A stretch of DNA of 64,000 nt from Bacteroidia bacterium (lineage in GTDB: Bacteria; Bacteroidota; Bacteroidia; Chitinophagales; Chitinophagaceae): positions 1 to 64,000 of the forward strand of contig JAUHYD010000020.1 in NCBI GenBank assembly GCA_030426665.1, read 5' to 3'. Numbering within the stretch: the first letter of the stretch is position 1; every line of letters begins with the position of its first letter. The notes below the pieces were generated by a model. It did no database searches, was not told the origin of the DNA, and saw nothing but the letters and a program-made list of their open reading frames with translations. The position numbers were made by a program, and so were the translations under genes. This document shows positions 25,543 to 35,065 of the stretch, one piece after another.

Positions 25543-28179
25543 TTACCCCAGCACCGCCAAACTCTCTTCCAGTGTCTTTATTTTGGCAAGTGCATCGCTT
25601 TTCTTCTTTTCTTCCGCTTCTATGACGTGAGGTTTGGCATTTGCCATAAAACGCTCATTGCCCAACTTCTTATCTACCGACACCAGGAAGCCTTTGAGGT
25701 AGTCGATGTCTTTCTGCATCTGGGCTTTCTGGGCTTCGGTGTCTATCGTAGCTTCGGGAGCTTCTATGTATAGCTTATCGGTCTCAACAACTATAGATAT
25801 AGCACCTGATACAGCTTCTGTCACAAACCCTATTTCCTCGGCATTTACCTGACGGCTTAGTATATCCTGAACTTTGGTATAGAAGTCTTTGTCGGCTGTC
25901 TGTACCCAAAGCTTAATGGTATCCTTGGGCTTCAACTGGTTTTTGTTGCGGGTGTCGCGTACTGCGGTTATCAGCTCCTGCAGCATGGTACCTTCTTTCA
26001 GTATGGCAGCATCAGGTGTGCCGTAGTCGGGTAGCTGACGTACTATCAGGTCATCACCTTCTTCTCTGTCACGCAGCACATGATAAATCTCTTCGGTAAC
26101 AAACGGCATATACGGGTGCAGCAATTGCAGCAAACGCTCGTACAGGCTAATTGCATGCTCATAAACAGTAGCCGATATCGGTTGCTCCATGCCGGGCTTT
26201 ACCCACTCCAGATACCAGGAGCAGAAATCATTCCATATAAGCGAGTATATCGTCTTTAGTGCTTCACTCAGGCGGAAGTCCTTCATCAGGTCTTCAACTT
26301 CTGCCGATACTTGTGCCAGTCTTGCCTCCATCCAGTTGATGGCAAACAGATGCTTGCTATCGTCCATACCGGTAGCGCACCTGCTCTCCCACCCTTTCAG
26401 GAGCTTCATGGCATTCCACATTTTGTTGCAGAAGAAACTACCCTGCTCCAGATGTCCCTCGTCGAACAGCAAATCATTACCGGCAGGCGATGAAATCATC
26501 ACGCTAAACCGTACGGCATCAGCTCCGGAGTCTTCTATCATTTGCAACAGGTCGGGTGAGTTGCCCAATGATTTACTCATCTTCCTGCCCTGTTTGTCTC
26601 TTACTATTCCGGTAAAGTAAACCTTGTCAAATGGTTTCTTATCCATGAATGTATCACCTGCCATTATCATACGTGCCACCCAAAAGAAGATAATTTCCGG
26701 TGCGGTCACCAATGTACTTGTCGGGTAGTAATACTTCAGTTCCTCATTGTCAGGTGCTTCGTTCCAGTTAAACACCTGCATCGGCCACAGCCAACTGCTG
26801 AACCATGTGTCTAATACATCGTCGTCCTGTCGTAATACAGGCTCAGTTGCTGCCAGTTCAGGCTTGGCTGCTTTGTATTTAGCATGAGCTTCTTCGTTTG
26901 TTTTAGCTACGTACAAGCCCCCCTTACTGTCATACCACGCAGGAATACGTTGCCCCCACCACAGCTGCCGACTGATGCACCAGTCCTTTATATTCCCCAT
27001 CCAGTGACGGTAAGTATTTTTGAACTTAGCAGGGTGAAACTCCACTTCATCCTTCATTACAATATCCAGTGCCGGCTTTGCCATTTCCTGCATATTGCAC
27101 CACCACTGCATGCTCAGCTTTGGCTCTATGACTGCATCGGTGCGCTCACTGTACCCAAGCTGATTCACATAATCTTCCTCTTTCACCATCAGTCCGGCAT
27201 CACGGAGGTCTTCTACTATCTTCTTCCGAACCACAAAGCGATCCATACCAACATATAGCTGCGCCGCCTCGCTAAGTGTACCATCATCGTTAAGTGTATC
27301 TATAACTTCAAGATTGTGTTTCAGCCCAAGGTTATAGTCATTTATATCGTGAGCGGGTGTTACTTTCAAGGCTCCTGTACCAAACTCCAGATCGATATAA
27401 TCATCAACAATTATCGGTACCCGCCTGTTTATTAGCGGAACAAAAACATATTTACCAACAAGGTGCTTGTATCGTTCATCATCCGGGTGGACACATACTG
27501 CAGTATCACCCGGTATTGTTTCCGGGCGCGAAGTAGCTACGGTCAAGTACTCCTCTGTGTCGCTATCTACTTTATAGCGAACGTAGTAGAGCTTAGAATT
27601 GGCTTGTTTGTGCACTACTTCCTCATCGCTGAGGGCGGTCTTTGCTTTGGGGTCCCAGTTAATCATCTTCACCCCTCTGTATATCAGTCCCTTCTCATGC
27701 AACTCTACAAATACCCTGATAACGGCAGCATAGTAGCCTTCGTCCATTGTAAAGGTGGTACGACTCCAGTCGGCAGAGCAGCCCAGCTTTTCCAATTGCT
27801 TCAGAATTATACCACCATACTTTTCTTTCCACTCCCAGGCATACTTCATGAACTCGTCACGAGGCATCTTCTTTTTATCGATGCCCTTTTCGCGTAGCAT
27901 GGCTACAACCTTTGCCTCTGTAGCTATAGATGCATGGTCTGTACCCGGTACCCAAAGGGTATTAAATCCCTTCATTTTGGCACGGCGCAATAGTATATCC
28001 TGAACGCTGTTATTAAGTGCATGCCCCATGTGCAACACGCCGGTTACGTTGGGGGGAGGCATCACAATAGTATAAGGGGGACGATTGTCAGGTTTACTGG
28101 TGAAGTACCCTGAATTATTCCAATGTGCGTACCATTTTTTCTCGGCATCGCTATGTTGAAAGTTCTTACTTAGTTCCAT
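25543..28179 (-). CDS. valS: Valyl-tRNA synthetase
   Basis: Charges tRNA-Val and edits mischarged threonine. 878 residues, the usual length. Class I signatures are HMGH (PPPNVTGVLHMGHALNN, about residue 50) and KMSKS (GRKMSKSLGNSPD). The CP1 editing domain lies between them (TSRPETIPGDTAVCVHP). The C-terminal anticodon-binding domain and a terminal coiled coil (about 815-875) complete it. An upstream in-frame TTG at 28194 is part of a -7 promoter box, so I use the ATG at 28179. Confidence 0.97.
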   Translation of the reverse strand: MELSKNFQHSDAEKKWYAHWNNSGYFTSKPDNRPPYTIVMPPPNVTGVLHMGHALNNSVQDILLRRAKMKGFNTLWVPGTDHASIATEAKVVAMLREKGIDKKKMPRDEFMKYAWEWKEKYGGIILKQLEKLGCSADWSRTTFTMDEGYYAAVIRVFVELHEKGLIYRGVKMINWDPKAKTALSDEEVVHKQANSKLYYVRYKVDSDTEEYLTVATSRPETIPGDTAVCVHPDDERYKHLVGKYVFVPLINRRVPIIVDDYIDLEFGTGALKVTPAHDINDYNLGLKHNLEVIDTLNDDGTLSEAAQLYVGMDRFVVRKKIVEDLRDAGLMVKEEDYVNQLGYSERTDAVIEPKLSMQWWCNMQEMAKPALDIVMKDEVEFHPAKFKNTYRHWMGNIKDWCISRQLWWGQRIPAWYDSKGGLYVAKTNEEAHAKYKAAKPELAATEPVLRQDDDVLDTWFSSWLWPMQVFNWNEAPDNEELKYYYPTSTLVTAPEIIFFWVARMIMAGDTFMDKKPFDKVYFTGIVRDKQGRKMSKSLGNSPDLLQMIEDSGADAVRFSVMISSPAGNDLLFDEGHLEQGSFFCNKMWNAMKLLKGWESRCATGMDDSKHLFAINWMEARLAQVSAEVEDLMKDFRLSEALKTIYSLIWNDFCSWYLEWVKPGMEQPISATVYEHAISLYERLLQLLHPYMPFVTEEIYHVLRDREEGDDLIVRQLPDYGTPDAAILKEGTMLQELITAVRDTRNKNQLKPKDTIKLWVQTADKDFYTKVQDILSRQVNAEEIGFVTEAVSGAISIVVETDKLYIEAPEATIDTEAQKAQMQKDIDYLKGFLVSVDKKLGNERFMANAKPHVIEAEEKKKSDALAKIKTLEESLAVLG

Positions 28180-28191
28180 AATAATTGATAG

Positions 28192-28199
28192 CAAATATA
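28192..28199 (-). promoter_or_regulatory. Putative -7 box of the valS promoter
   Basis: Minus-strand TATATTTG fits TAnnTTTG. It ends 12 bases before the valS ATG, predicting a leader of only about 6 bases. No clear TTTG box at the usual distance. Confidence 0.5.
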
Positions 28200-28276
28200 A
28201 GGAGTGGTTTACGGTTTATTGTAAACTACTACAAAGTCGTTAAATAAAGTTGATTGTAATAATAGATAATCAGCAC

Positions 28277-28314
28277 CTGACTACCAACTATGCAATTGCA
28301 TCGCAGGTAATCAG
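28277..28314. repeat. Nested palindrome upstream of valS
   Basis: A perfect 12-bp palindrome ATGCAATTGCAT (28290-28301) is enclosed by outer arms CTGACTACC (28277-28285) and GGTAATCAG (28306-28314), which pair with one mismatch. No T-run follows on either strand, so it does not look like an ordinary terminator. Confidence 0.5.
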
Positions 28315-28408
28315 AAAATGATAATTTCGACGAATAACAGACAGTGCCAATTAACAGAGGTCTTGTTAGCCAAACAAATGGCAGCGGAGAACACTTCTGG
28401 CGTTACTC

Positions 28409-29743
28409 CTACTCTTTCACTACCTTGACGACTTTTGAGCTGCCGGACGCATCACTGATACTCAGCACATAGACCCCGGAAGGCAATGCAGTCATATCAA
28501 TGCTCTTGGTATCGCCGTTTGTGACCTCTTCAACAGATACTGCTCTGCCGGACAAATTATACACGGCAACTTTATCAGTCTTGTTGATACCTGTAAGCGT
28601 AAACTTATTGCTAAACGGGTTAGGCGTCACTAATACACTGCCATGATTTTCTACACCGGCAACACTAACCGGCATGTAGGTTTTACGTATACGCTGATTG
28701 TTAGCATCAGCTATGTATAAAGTACCGGCAGCATCAACAGCTACATCGAATGGTGTATGCAGGTTTGCACCATTTACAGGACCCAGATCTCCACCAAATC
28801 CCGGAGTACCGTTACCAACAACTGTGGTGATAATACCTGCAGTGTCTACTTTACGAATCACATCGTTGTCTGCATCAGCTATATATAGGTTACCAATATT
28901 ATCAACACAAAGACCTGCAGGGCGATTCAACTCTGCAGCAGTAGCAGGACCGCCATCACCGCTATGCCCCATAGAACCCGTACCGGCGTATGTAACAATA
29001 GTGCCGTCTGTAAGCACCTTTCTGATAACGTTATTCTTCATGTCAGAGATATACACATTGCCCGGAATATCCGTCGCAACTGCATAAGGAGAATCTAAAC
29101 GTGCAGCAATTGCAAACAAACCATCACCGGAATATCCAGCGGTATCGTCGCCCGCAAAGCGAGAAATAATCCCGGATTTATCAATCTTTCTTACTACGTT
29201 GCTAATACCGTCTGCCAAATACAGATTGCCGGACGTATCAAACGCCAGACCATATACACCATGAAGTTTTGCAGCCGAAGCCGGACCACCATTACCGGTG
29301 TTGCCATGAACACCTACTCCAGCAATAGTAGAGATTATTCCCGCCGAATTGACCTTACGGATAACTCCCCAGCTGGCATCAGATATATACAGGTTATTGT
29401 CCTTATCTAAAGCCATACCATATGGCCTAACTTCAGCTGAAGTGGCAACTGATCCGTCTCCTGTGCCACTAATACCTCCGTTACCTGCTATGGTAGCAAT
29501 ATTACCCGAGGTATTAATTTTTCTGATACGGTAGTTTAAATAATCTAATATATATACATTGCCGGCATCATCAGTTAATACACCATGAGGTGCATTTAAC
29601 TGAGCACTCAGGGCATCGGCTCCATCGCCGGAAAACCCACCAATCCCGGTACCGGAGATTGTTGAAATATTTTGAACCTGTGCGTCTGAACTCACAGCAA
29701 ACAAAGTCATGAACGACAACAAAGCGGGAAAAGTAAATTTCAT
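28409..29743 (-). CDS. Secreted NHL-repeat beta-propeller protein with T9SS sorting domain
   Basis: 444 residues. Signal peptide MKFTFPALLSFMTLFAVSSDAQ, six NHL-type blades (about 25-360, with GFSGDGADALSAQL- and GNLYIADADNDVIRKV-type units) and a T9SS type A domain (VTPNPFSNKFTLTG, then VYNLSGRAV, then LPSGVYVLSI). It is a shorter paralogue of the protein at 19566-21608 and lacks the Ig-like modules. An ATG three codons upstream (29752) is possible, but the signal peptide reads better from 29743. Likely surface-exposed; ligand unknown. Confidence 0.88.
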   Translation of the reverse strand: MKFTFPALLSFMTLFAVSSDAQVQNISTISGTGIGGFSGDGADALSAQLNAPHGVLTDDAGNVYILDYLNYRIRKINTSGNIATIAGNGGISGTGDGSVATSAEVRPYGMALDKDNNLYISDASWGVIRKVNSAGIISTIAGVGVHGNTGNGGPASAAKLHGVYGLAFDTSGNLYLADGISNVVRKIDKSGIISRFAGDDTAGYSGDGLFAIAARLDSPYAVATDIPGNVYISDMKNNVIRKVLTDGTIVTYAGTGSMGHSGDGGPATAAELNRPAGLCVDNIGNLYIADADNDVIRKVDTAGIITTVVGNGTPGFGGDLGPVNGANLHTPFDVAVDAAGTLYIADANNQRIRKTYMPVSVAGVENHGSVLVTPNPFSNKFTLTGINKTDKVAVYNLSGRAVSVEEVTNGDTKSIDMTALPSGVYVLSISDASGSSKVVKVVKE

Positions 29744-29819
29744 ACGAAACATATGACAAATATTCAGGTTAGTGTATGTAAGAATTTAATGACTGACAGG
29801 GAATTTTAATTTGTGACAA

Positions 29820-30269
29820 TTACGGTTTAGGCATAGCTACATAATTGCCGTCCAGAAAACGTTGATAGTACTTACCACCGGCAGTCATTCTAATATTATT
29901 GTAGTTATAATCGGCAAGCAAAACAACCAGATTAACAGTTGAATCTCCATTAAAGTTCGAATAATGGATAACTTTCCCATCGTATGACATATACCAATTA
30001 AACTTCAAGGTATCGCTATCAGTTGGTTTACAACGACTGTAATAGTGAAAATACCCGGTACTATCTTCATTATAAACCACCATTTCCGGCACACCGCAAT
30101 GACTTTTAAGCTGCACCTCAGGCTCTGTAACGAAGCCCACTGAAGTGTGCGCCTCAATAATCCAGGGTGTACTAATAAGAACGTCGAACGGCTTATCTCG
30201 CAGTTTTTCTTTATAACATCCGGAAAATCCAATCAATGTGATTACTGCTAATAGCAACAAATTTTTCAT
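29820..30269 (-). CDS. Putative lipoprotein, lipocalin-like
   Basis: 149 residues. Signal peptide with lipobox FSGC (Cys18), so lipid-anchored. The mature part (STPWIIEAHT, then VVYNEDSTGYFHYYSRC, then LKFNWYMSYDGKVIHYSNFNGD, then RMTAGGKYYQRF) has the W-x-I...G-x-Y...F-x-W pattern of lipocalin-like Bacteroidota lipoproteins. No ligand or partner can be named. Confidence 0.75.
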   Translation of the reverse strand: MKNLLLLAVITLIGFSGCYKEKLRDKPFDVLISTPWIIEAHTSVGFVTEPEVQLKSHCGVPEMVVYNEDSTGYFHYYSRCKPTDSDTLKFNWYMSYDGKVIHYSNFNGDSTVNLVVLLADYNYNNIRMTAGGKYYQRFLDGNYVAMPKP

Positions 30270-30378
30270 CTCAATATATTTCGATTGTAAAGATAATTAA
30301 TACTAATCAAAAACAGCGAAATACCGGGCATTTTTAAAAGCTATCATTAAATACAATCTAAAGCTAACAATCAAATAA

Positions 30379-31704
30379 TCAATCGTCTTCGGTAGAATCA
30401 TGCCCTTTGTCGAGCCGTAATGTCCTAATTGCCGGTGCCGCGAGCCAGGTAACTACAACAACAGCCAACGTCATACAGCCACCGAATACTACAGCTGGCA
30501 CCGCCCCCATCCATTTGGCTGTAATGCCACTTTCCATAGCCCCCAACTCATTTGAGGAACTGATAAACATTGTATTTACTGCCGCCACCCTACCCCTCAT
30601 TTTGTCAGGCGTATGCACTTGTAGTACGGTCCCTCTGATAACTACACTCACAGCGTCGAGCATACCTCCAAGCAATAGCATCAAAAACCCTACCATAAAA
30701 CCGGCTGAGACACCAAAGCCGCCAATCGAAACCAGACTATCTGTACCAAAATAACCACAATAGCCAAAGATTATCATAGTAATGCCGAAGCCTGCGATGC
30801 TATACAGAAGTTTCATACCCGGATTCTTTGACAGTGGTATCATAGAAAGTATAAACAGCCCTACTACTGAACCAATTCCCGGAGCGGCACGCAACCAACC
30901 ATACCCCATCTCACCTACATTCAGAATATCGTCGGAGAACACGGGCAACAACGCAACAGCGCCACCAAAAAGGACGGCAAACATGTCTAATGAAAGTGTA
31001 GCAAGGATTATTTGGGTGCTGAATACAAAACGGATGCCTTCACTCAAACTCTTCAATATCGGCTCTTTTGACTTGTTTAGTAAAGGCTGCTTAGGAATAC
31101 CCAACAATGCTATAAGACCAATAATCTCCAATATCGTGACCGAGGCGAGGCTGACAACAAACCCACCAAATGCCAATATAAATCCACCAATGAGCGGACC
31201 GAAAACAGCACCTGTCTGCCACGAAGTACTGCTCCATGTAGTGGCATTCGGGTACAGGTTCTTTGGCACCAGCAACCCCATCAGCGCAAATGAAGAAGGA
31301 CTAATAAAAGCTCTTAGTGCGCCCCCCAGAAATATGCCTGCATACACCAGCCATACAATTGCCTTCACCGACATAACATCTTTAATGCCGTCAGAGGCGA
31401 GCAACACAAAGCAAACCGAGAGCAATAAGTATCCTGCAAAGCACCGTATCAACAATCCTTTTTTCTCTTTCAGGTCTACAAAGTGCCCGGAGAACAGGGA
31501 AAACCCTATTGCCGGTATTACCTCCATTAACCCTATGATACCCAGTGCAAGCTTATCATGTGTCAACTGATAGACATAATAACTGATAACAGCTGCCTGC
31601 ATGTTTATAGCCATGACGATGGCAAAACGCATGAGCATAAACTTTCGGAAATGCGGGTACCGGAGTGCTTTGTTCTTTGATAAAAATGACGCAGGAAGAA
31701 ACAA
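30379..31704 (-). CDS. MFS transporter (EntS/MFS_3 type)
   Basis: About 441 residues with 12 hydrophobic spans. The N-terminal ALRYPHFRKFMLMRF and INMQAAVISYYVYQLTHDKLALGIIGLMEVIPAI are typical of the MFS_3 / enterobactin-exporter group, and GHFVDLKEKKG is the loop 2-3 motif. PDKMRGRVAAVNTMFISSSNELGAMESG lies near the C-terminus. Substrate unknown. The first in-frame start (TTG 31728) is part of a -7 box. A TTG at 31704 keeps the conserved N-terminus, while the first ATG (31638) would remove it. Start uncertain. Confidence 0.82.
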   Translation of the reverse strand: MFLPASFLSKNKALRYPHFRKFMLMRFAIVMAINMQAAVISYYVYQLTHDKLALGIIGLMEVIPAIGFSLFSGHFVDLKEKKGLLIRCFAGYLLLSVCFVLLASDGIKDVMSVKAIVWLVYAGIFLGGALRAFISPSSFALMGLLVPKNLYPNATTWSSTSWQTGAVFGPLIGGFILAFGGFVVSLASVTILEIIGLIALLGIPKQPLLNKSKEPILKSLSEGIRFVFSTQIILATLSLDMFAVLFGGAVALLPVFSDDILNVGEMGYGWLRAAPGIGSVVGLFILSMIPLSKNPGMKLLYSIAGFGITMIIFGYCGYFGTDSLVSIGGFGVSAGFMVGFLMLLLGGMLDAVSVVIRGTVLQVHTPDKMRGRVAAVNTMFISSSNELGAMESGITAKWMGAVPAVVFGGCMTLAVVVVTWLAAPAIRTLRLDKGHDSTEDD

Positions 31705-31725
31705 AAAGACGCTTTTGGTATCCTG

Positions 31726-31765
31726 CAAAATTATTCTTTAACGATGATATTAACGCTTAAATTTG
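31726..31765. promoter_or_regulatory. Back-to-back promoters of the MFS and ABC-permease genes
   Basis: Minus-strand TAATTTTG (31726-31733) and plus-strand TAAATTTG (31758-31765) both fit TAnnTTTG and lie 24 bases apart, facing outward. A weak plus-strand -33 box TTTA lies at 31737-31740. The plus transcript would begin at about 31772, exactly the ATG. Confidence 0.55.
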
Positions 31766-31771
31766 CAAAGA

Positions 31772-33028
31772 ATGAACAACCTGCTGCAGATAATATCAAC
31801 AAGTGTTGTGCAAGCCTTTCACGAGCTTCGTGCAAACAAGTTGCGCACGTTTCTGTCGCTGCTGGGGATTACAATCGGCATTTTTTGCATTATATCCGTT
31901 CTGACAGTTTTAGATAGCCTTAAAAATAATATTCAAAAAGAAATGGCTACATTAGGTAGCGATGTGTTATATGTTGGCAGGTGGCCGTGGATGGACGACG
32001 GAGGAGAATACAAATGGTGGGAGTACTGGCGCAGACCGGGTATGTCGCCAAAAGAAGTAAAAGCAATAGAAAGACAAGTACCAGACGCCGCAACAGTTAC
32101 GCTTTGCCTGACCAAGCGAGGGATGACGCTGAAATACCGGGATATGGAGCTAAGCAACATGTCGGGCTATGCCGTTTTGAGCTTTTTCGACAAAGTGCAA
32201 AATATAGAAATGGAACAGGGGCGTTATTTGAGCACCGCTGAAATAGAAGGAGGTACCAATTCTGTTGTTTTGGGATATGCTGTGTATCGAAATATGTTTC
32301 CGGGCAACATAGACGCGCTGGGCAAGAAAGTCGGGTTTCTGGGTCGCAAATACAACGTTATCGGAGTCATGAAACAATCCGGACAAAACATGGCAGGGTT
32401 CGACTTTGACAACTCGGTTGTATTCTCTTATTATGCTGCTGCAGCGACCCTGGATCTACAATCGCTGAACTACGACCCGATAATGGCAGTGAAAGCAGCA
32501 TCGGGGAAAAATCTGGAAGAAGTAAAATATGAAGTTGAAGGTGTCTTACGGCGAGTTCGAAAGGTAAAGCCCGGTCAGCCGAACAACTTTGCCATAAATC
32601 AACTAAGTCAGGTTTCCGAACGTCTGGAAAGCGTATTCGGCACGATTGATATTGTGGGCTGGGTGATAGGCTTCTTTTCGTTATTGGTAGGTGCATTTGG
32701 CATTGCAAACATTATGTTTGTAACGGTAAAGGAAAGAACCAAGATTATCGGACTAAAAAAAGCGATTGGCGCCCGTAGAAAGTCAATACTACTCGAGTTC
32801 CTGCTTGAGGCCGTTGTACTTTCGCTTCTGGGTGGACTAATCGGGATAATTATTGTTGTACTTTTAAGTCTTATTCTAACCAGGGTGTTTGAGTTTGATG
32901 TAGTACTTTCATTAGCAAACTTTATGGTTGGCGTCGCGGTTTCTGTTTTTGTTGGAATTCTGGCGGGACTGATTCCTGCTCTGGCAGCATCCCGACTGGA
33001 CCCTGTAGTTGCCATAAGATCAAATTAA
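31772..33028 (+). CDS. MacB/FtsX-family ABC transporter permease
   Basis: 418 residues. N-terminal membrane helix (LLGITIGIFCIISVL), a large periplasmic MacB-type domain (about 60-280), then three membrane spans of the FtsX domain (about 290-418) with FGIANIMFVTVKERTKIIGLKKAIGARRKSI and the terminal ARLDPVVAIR-like motif (here ASRLDPVVAIR). Such permeases work with an ATPase to export peptides or lipoproteins or to transmit mechanical force. No ATPase is adjacent. An in-frame TTG at 31763 is within the -7 box, so I use ATG 31772. The next gene begins 6 bases after its stop. Confidence 0.88.
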   Translation: MNNLLQIISTSVVQAFHELRANKLRTFLSLLGITIGIFCIISVLTVLDSLKNNIQKEMATLGSDVLYVGRWPWMDDGGEYKWWEYWRRPGMSPKEVKAIERQVPDAATVTLCLTKRGMTLKYRDMELSNMSGYAVLSFFDKVQNIEMEQGRYLSTAEIEGGTNSVVLGYAVYRNMFPGNIDALGKKVGFLGRKYNVIGVMKQSGQNMAGFDFDNSVVFSYYAAAATLDLQSLNYDPIMAVKAASGKNLEEVKYEVEGVLRRVRKVKPGQPNNFAINQLSQVSERLESVFGTIDIVGWVIGFFSLLVGAFGIANIMFVTVKERTKIIGLKKAIGARRKSILLEFLLEAVVLSLLGGLIGIIIVVLLSLILTRVFEFDVVLSLANFMVGVAVSVFVGILAGLIPALAASRLDPVVAIRSN

Positions 33029-33034
33029 TTACTC

Positions 33035-33535
33035 ATGAAAAAGAAAAGAGTATTACTGTTAGACGAGGAACGCATAGCGTTTAAACTGCGCAGAATGGCG
33101 TACGAAATATGGGAGCGCAACAGTACGGAAAAAGAGATTGTATTAATAGGTATAGAAGGTAGTGGAAGGATTGTCGCTGACAACCTTGTCGCACTACTGA
33201 AGGAAATAAGTCCGCTAAAGATTACAAGTATTACCGTCGAAATAAATAAAAAAAGCCCGTTGGACTTTGTATTTGCCATAGACGAAAACCTGAGCGGCAA
33301 AACGATTGTCCTTGTAGATGATGTAGCCAACTCCGGCAAAACCCTCCAATATTGCCTGAATAGTATACTATCGTACGACCTGAAAAAAGTAATAGTTGCT
33401 GTACTTGTAGACCGAAAGCATAAATCGTTTCCGATTGCTACGAACATCGTCGGACATTCGGTAGCTACTACTATTCAGGACCATATTGAAGTAGAAACTG
33501 ACGGAAATACGGTAAAGGCGGTCTATTTGGTCTAG
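33035..33535 (+). CDS. Phosphoribosyltransferase-family protein (PyrR-like)
   Basis: 166 residues with the type I PRTase fold. The PRPP-binding motif appears as TIVLVDDVANSGKTL (about residues 91-105). LIGIEGSGRIVADNL is the earlier loop. Length and order fit PyrR-like or uracil/hypoxanthine PRTases. No pyrimidine operon is nearby, so regulation of pyrimidine genes is not supported. It begins 6 bases after the ABC permease and is likely co-transcribed. Confidence 0.8.
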   Translation: MKKKRVLLLDEERIAFKLRRMAYEIWERNSTEKEIVLIGIEGSGRIVADNLVALLKEISPLKITSITVEINKKSPLDFVFAIDENLSGKTIVLVDDVANSGKTLQYCLNSILSYDLKKVIVAVLVDRKHKSFPIATNIVGHSVATTIQDHIEVETDGNTVKAVYLV

Positions 33536-33696
33536 TCGTTTCTAAGTCTCCGTCACCTATCCGATAAGTTCCATTTTCTTGGACACAATCGTTTTAATAA
33601 TTACTTTAGTCGCGAGAAGAATTACTTCCGGGAAAGCATGGCGACCACAACCGCCATTACCTCCTGATAACCAATCAATTAACTACACATAAAACA

Positions 33697-34650
33697 ATGT
33701 CATACACCTTAGTTATACATGGCGGTGCCGGTAATATTACGCCTGCAATTATGAATGCTACGCAAGAAGCAGAGTACACCGCAGCCCTTCACGAATCATT
33801 GAAAGCCGGCAACTCTATACTTAAAAATGGCGGAACGGCTACCGATGCCGTTATTGCCGCTATCTGCAGCATGGAGGACAATCCGCTCTTCAATGCAGGA
33901 AGAGGTGCCGTTTTTACAAAAAAGGGGCTGAATGAAATGGATGCCGCTATTATGGACGGCAGTAATCTGGCTGCCGGCGCCGTGGCAGGCGTTCGTAATA
34001 TTAAGAACCCCATCAGGCTGGCGAGCGAGGTTATGCTACATTCAGGACATGTATTTCTTGCCAATGAAGGCGCATCTGAATTCGCATTAAAGCAAGGTGT
34101 AGAAATGGCTACTGATGAGTACCTGTTTAATCAATCGAGGTATGACCAATGGATGGAGATACGCGATACAGATTTTACTCAACTCGACCATAAAGGCGAC
34201 AATCTGAAAGGCACTGCCGTTCCTGATACCGGGCACAAGTTTGGCACGGTGGGCGCAGTAGCCTGTGACATACACGGCAATATTGCCGCAGGTACTTCTA
34301 CCGGAGGCATGACTAATAAAAGGTTCAATCGTATAGGTGACAGTCCTGTAATAGGTGCCGGCACCTATGCCAATAATGCTACCTGCGCGGTATCTTGTAC
34401 GGGGCATGGCGAGCTATTCTTACGCGCTGTGGTTGCTTATGACGTGTCTTGCCTTATGGAATACAAAGGGCTTTCACTGCACGATGCTTGCGAGGTTGTG
34501 GTTAAAGACAAATTAGTAAAATTAGATGGAGAAGGCGGGCTTATCGCAGTAAATGCCAGGGGCGATTACGAACTATGCTTCAACTCTGCAGGGATGTACC
34601 GTGGCATGTGCAATAGCGAAGGAAAGGAAATGGTGGCATTTTATAAATAG
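33697..34650 (+). CDS. iaaA: Isoaspartyl peptidase/L-asparaginase (Ntn-hydrolase, type 2)
   Basis: 317 residues. Begins VIHGGAGNITP, with NPLFNAGRGAVFTKKG in the alpha-subunit. The autoproteolysis site is the GTVGAVACD segment, in which Thr becomes the N-terminal nucleophile of the beta-subunit. The beta-subunit continues with AAGTSTGGMTNKRFNRIGDSPVIGAGTYA and CTGHGELFLRA. It removes beta-aspartyl (isoaspartyl) dipeptides and hydrolyses asparagine. No signal peptide, so cytoplasmic. Confidence 0.93.
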   Translation: MSYTLVIHGGAGNITPAIMNATQEAEYTAALHESLKAGNSILKNGGTATDAVIAAICSMEDNPLFNAGRGAVFTKKGLNEMDAAIMDGSNLAAGAVAGVRNIKNPIRLASEVMLHSGHVFLANEGASEFALKQGVEMATDEYLFNQSRYDQWMEIRDTDFTQLDHKGDNLKGTAVPDTGHKFGTVGAVACDIHGNIAAGTSTGGMTNKRFNRIGDSPVIGAGTYANNATCAVSCTGHGELFLRAVVAYDVSCLMEYKGLSLHDACEVVVKDKLVKLDGEGGLIAVNARGDYELCFNSAGMYRGMCNSEGKEMVAFYK

Positions 34651-34696
34651 AACTGAAAGTATCCTAAAATGCCCTGTAAATCGTAGATAAGAATAA

Positions 34697-35029
34697 ATGA
34701 CTAAGGACGAAAAGATTTACGTTTTATATACCGGCAATCAAACGCTGGTGGGTGTACTATTGGGTTCGGCAATCAGCACATGGGACGGATTATCCACAAC
34801 GCATTCCCAGGTTGTTACACCCTTAGGTGTAGTACTGCTCATTTCTTCCTACTTTTTGTTCAAAAAGCATATACAAGGCAAAAAGATAGATCCCGGAAAA
34901 CCATTTAGTGATAAGTTCAGGCGAATAATCTCCGGCAGCCCAATTGTGGCCTGGCTTATATCAACAGTTGTAACCGTTTCAATTTTCGCATCCATCTTCT
35001 ACCTTTTTAAAAATACATCTATAGGTTAA
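34697..35029 (+). CDS. Small membrane protein, paralogue A
   Basis: 110 residues with three likely membrane spans: about residues 15-35, 45-60 and 83-105. A positively charged patch (FKKHIQGKKIDPGK) lies between the second and third spans. It aligns along its whole length with the next gene (WDGLSTTHSQ vs WDVMTTTKAQ; ISSYFLFKKHIQGK vs IASYFIFKKYMIGR). No known family. Confidence 0.7.
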   Translation: MTKDEKIYVLYTGNQTLVGVLLGSAISTWDGLSTTHSQVVTPLGVVLLISSYFLFKKHIQGKKIDPGKPFSDKFRRIISGSPIVAWLISTVVTVSIFASIFYLFKNTSIG

Positions 35030-35065
35030 CAGTCTTGAATGCCCAAACTCAAACAGCTATACACC

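Noticed and set aside
28200..28408. T-box leader of valS
   Set aside because: No T-box sequence or specifier loop is seen, and T-boxes are not typical of Bacteroidota.
33035..33535. PyrR as a pyrimidine attenuation regulator
   Set aside because: The PRTase fold is clear, but there is no pyrimidine operon or attenuator near it, so only the enzyme family is claimed.
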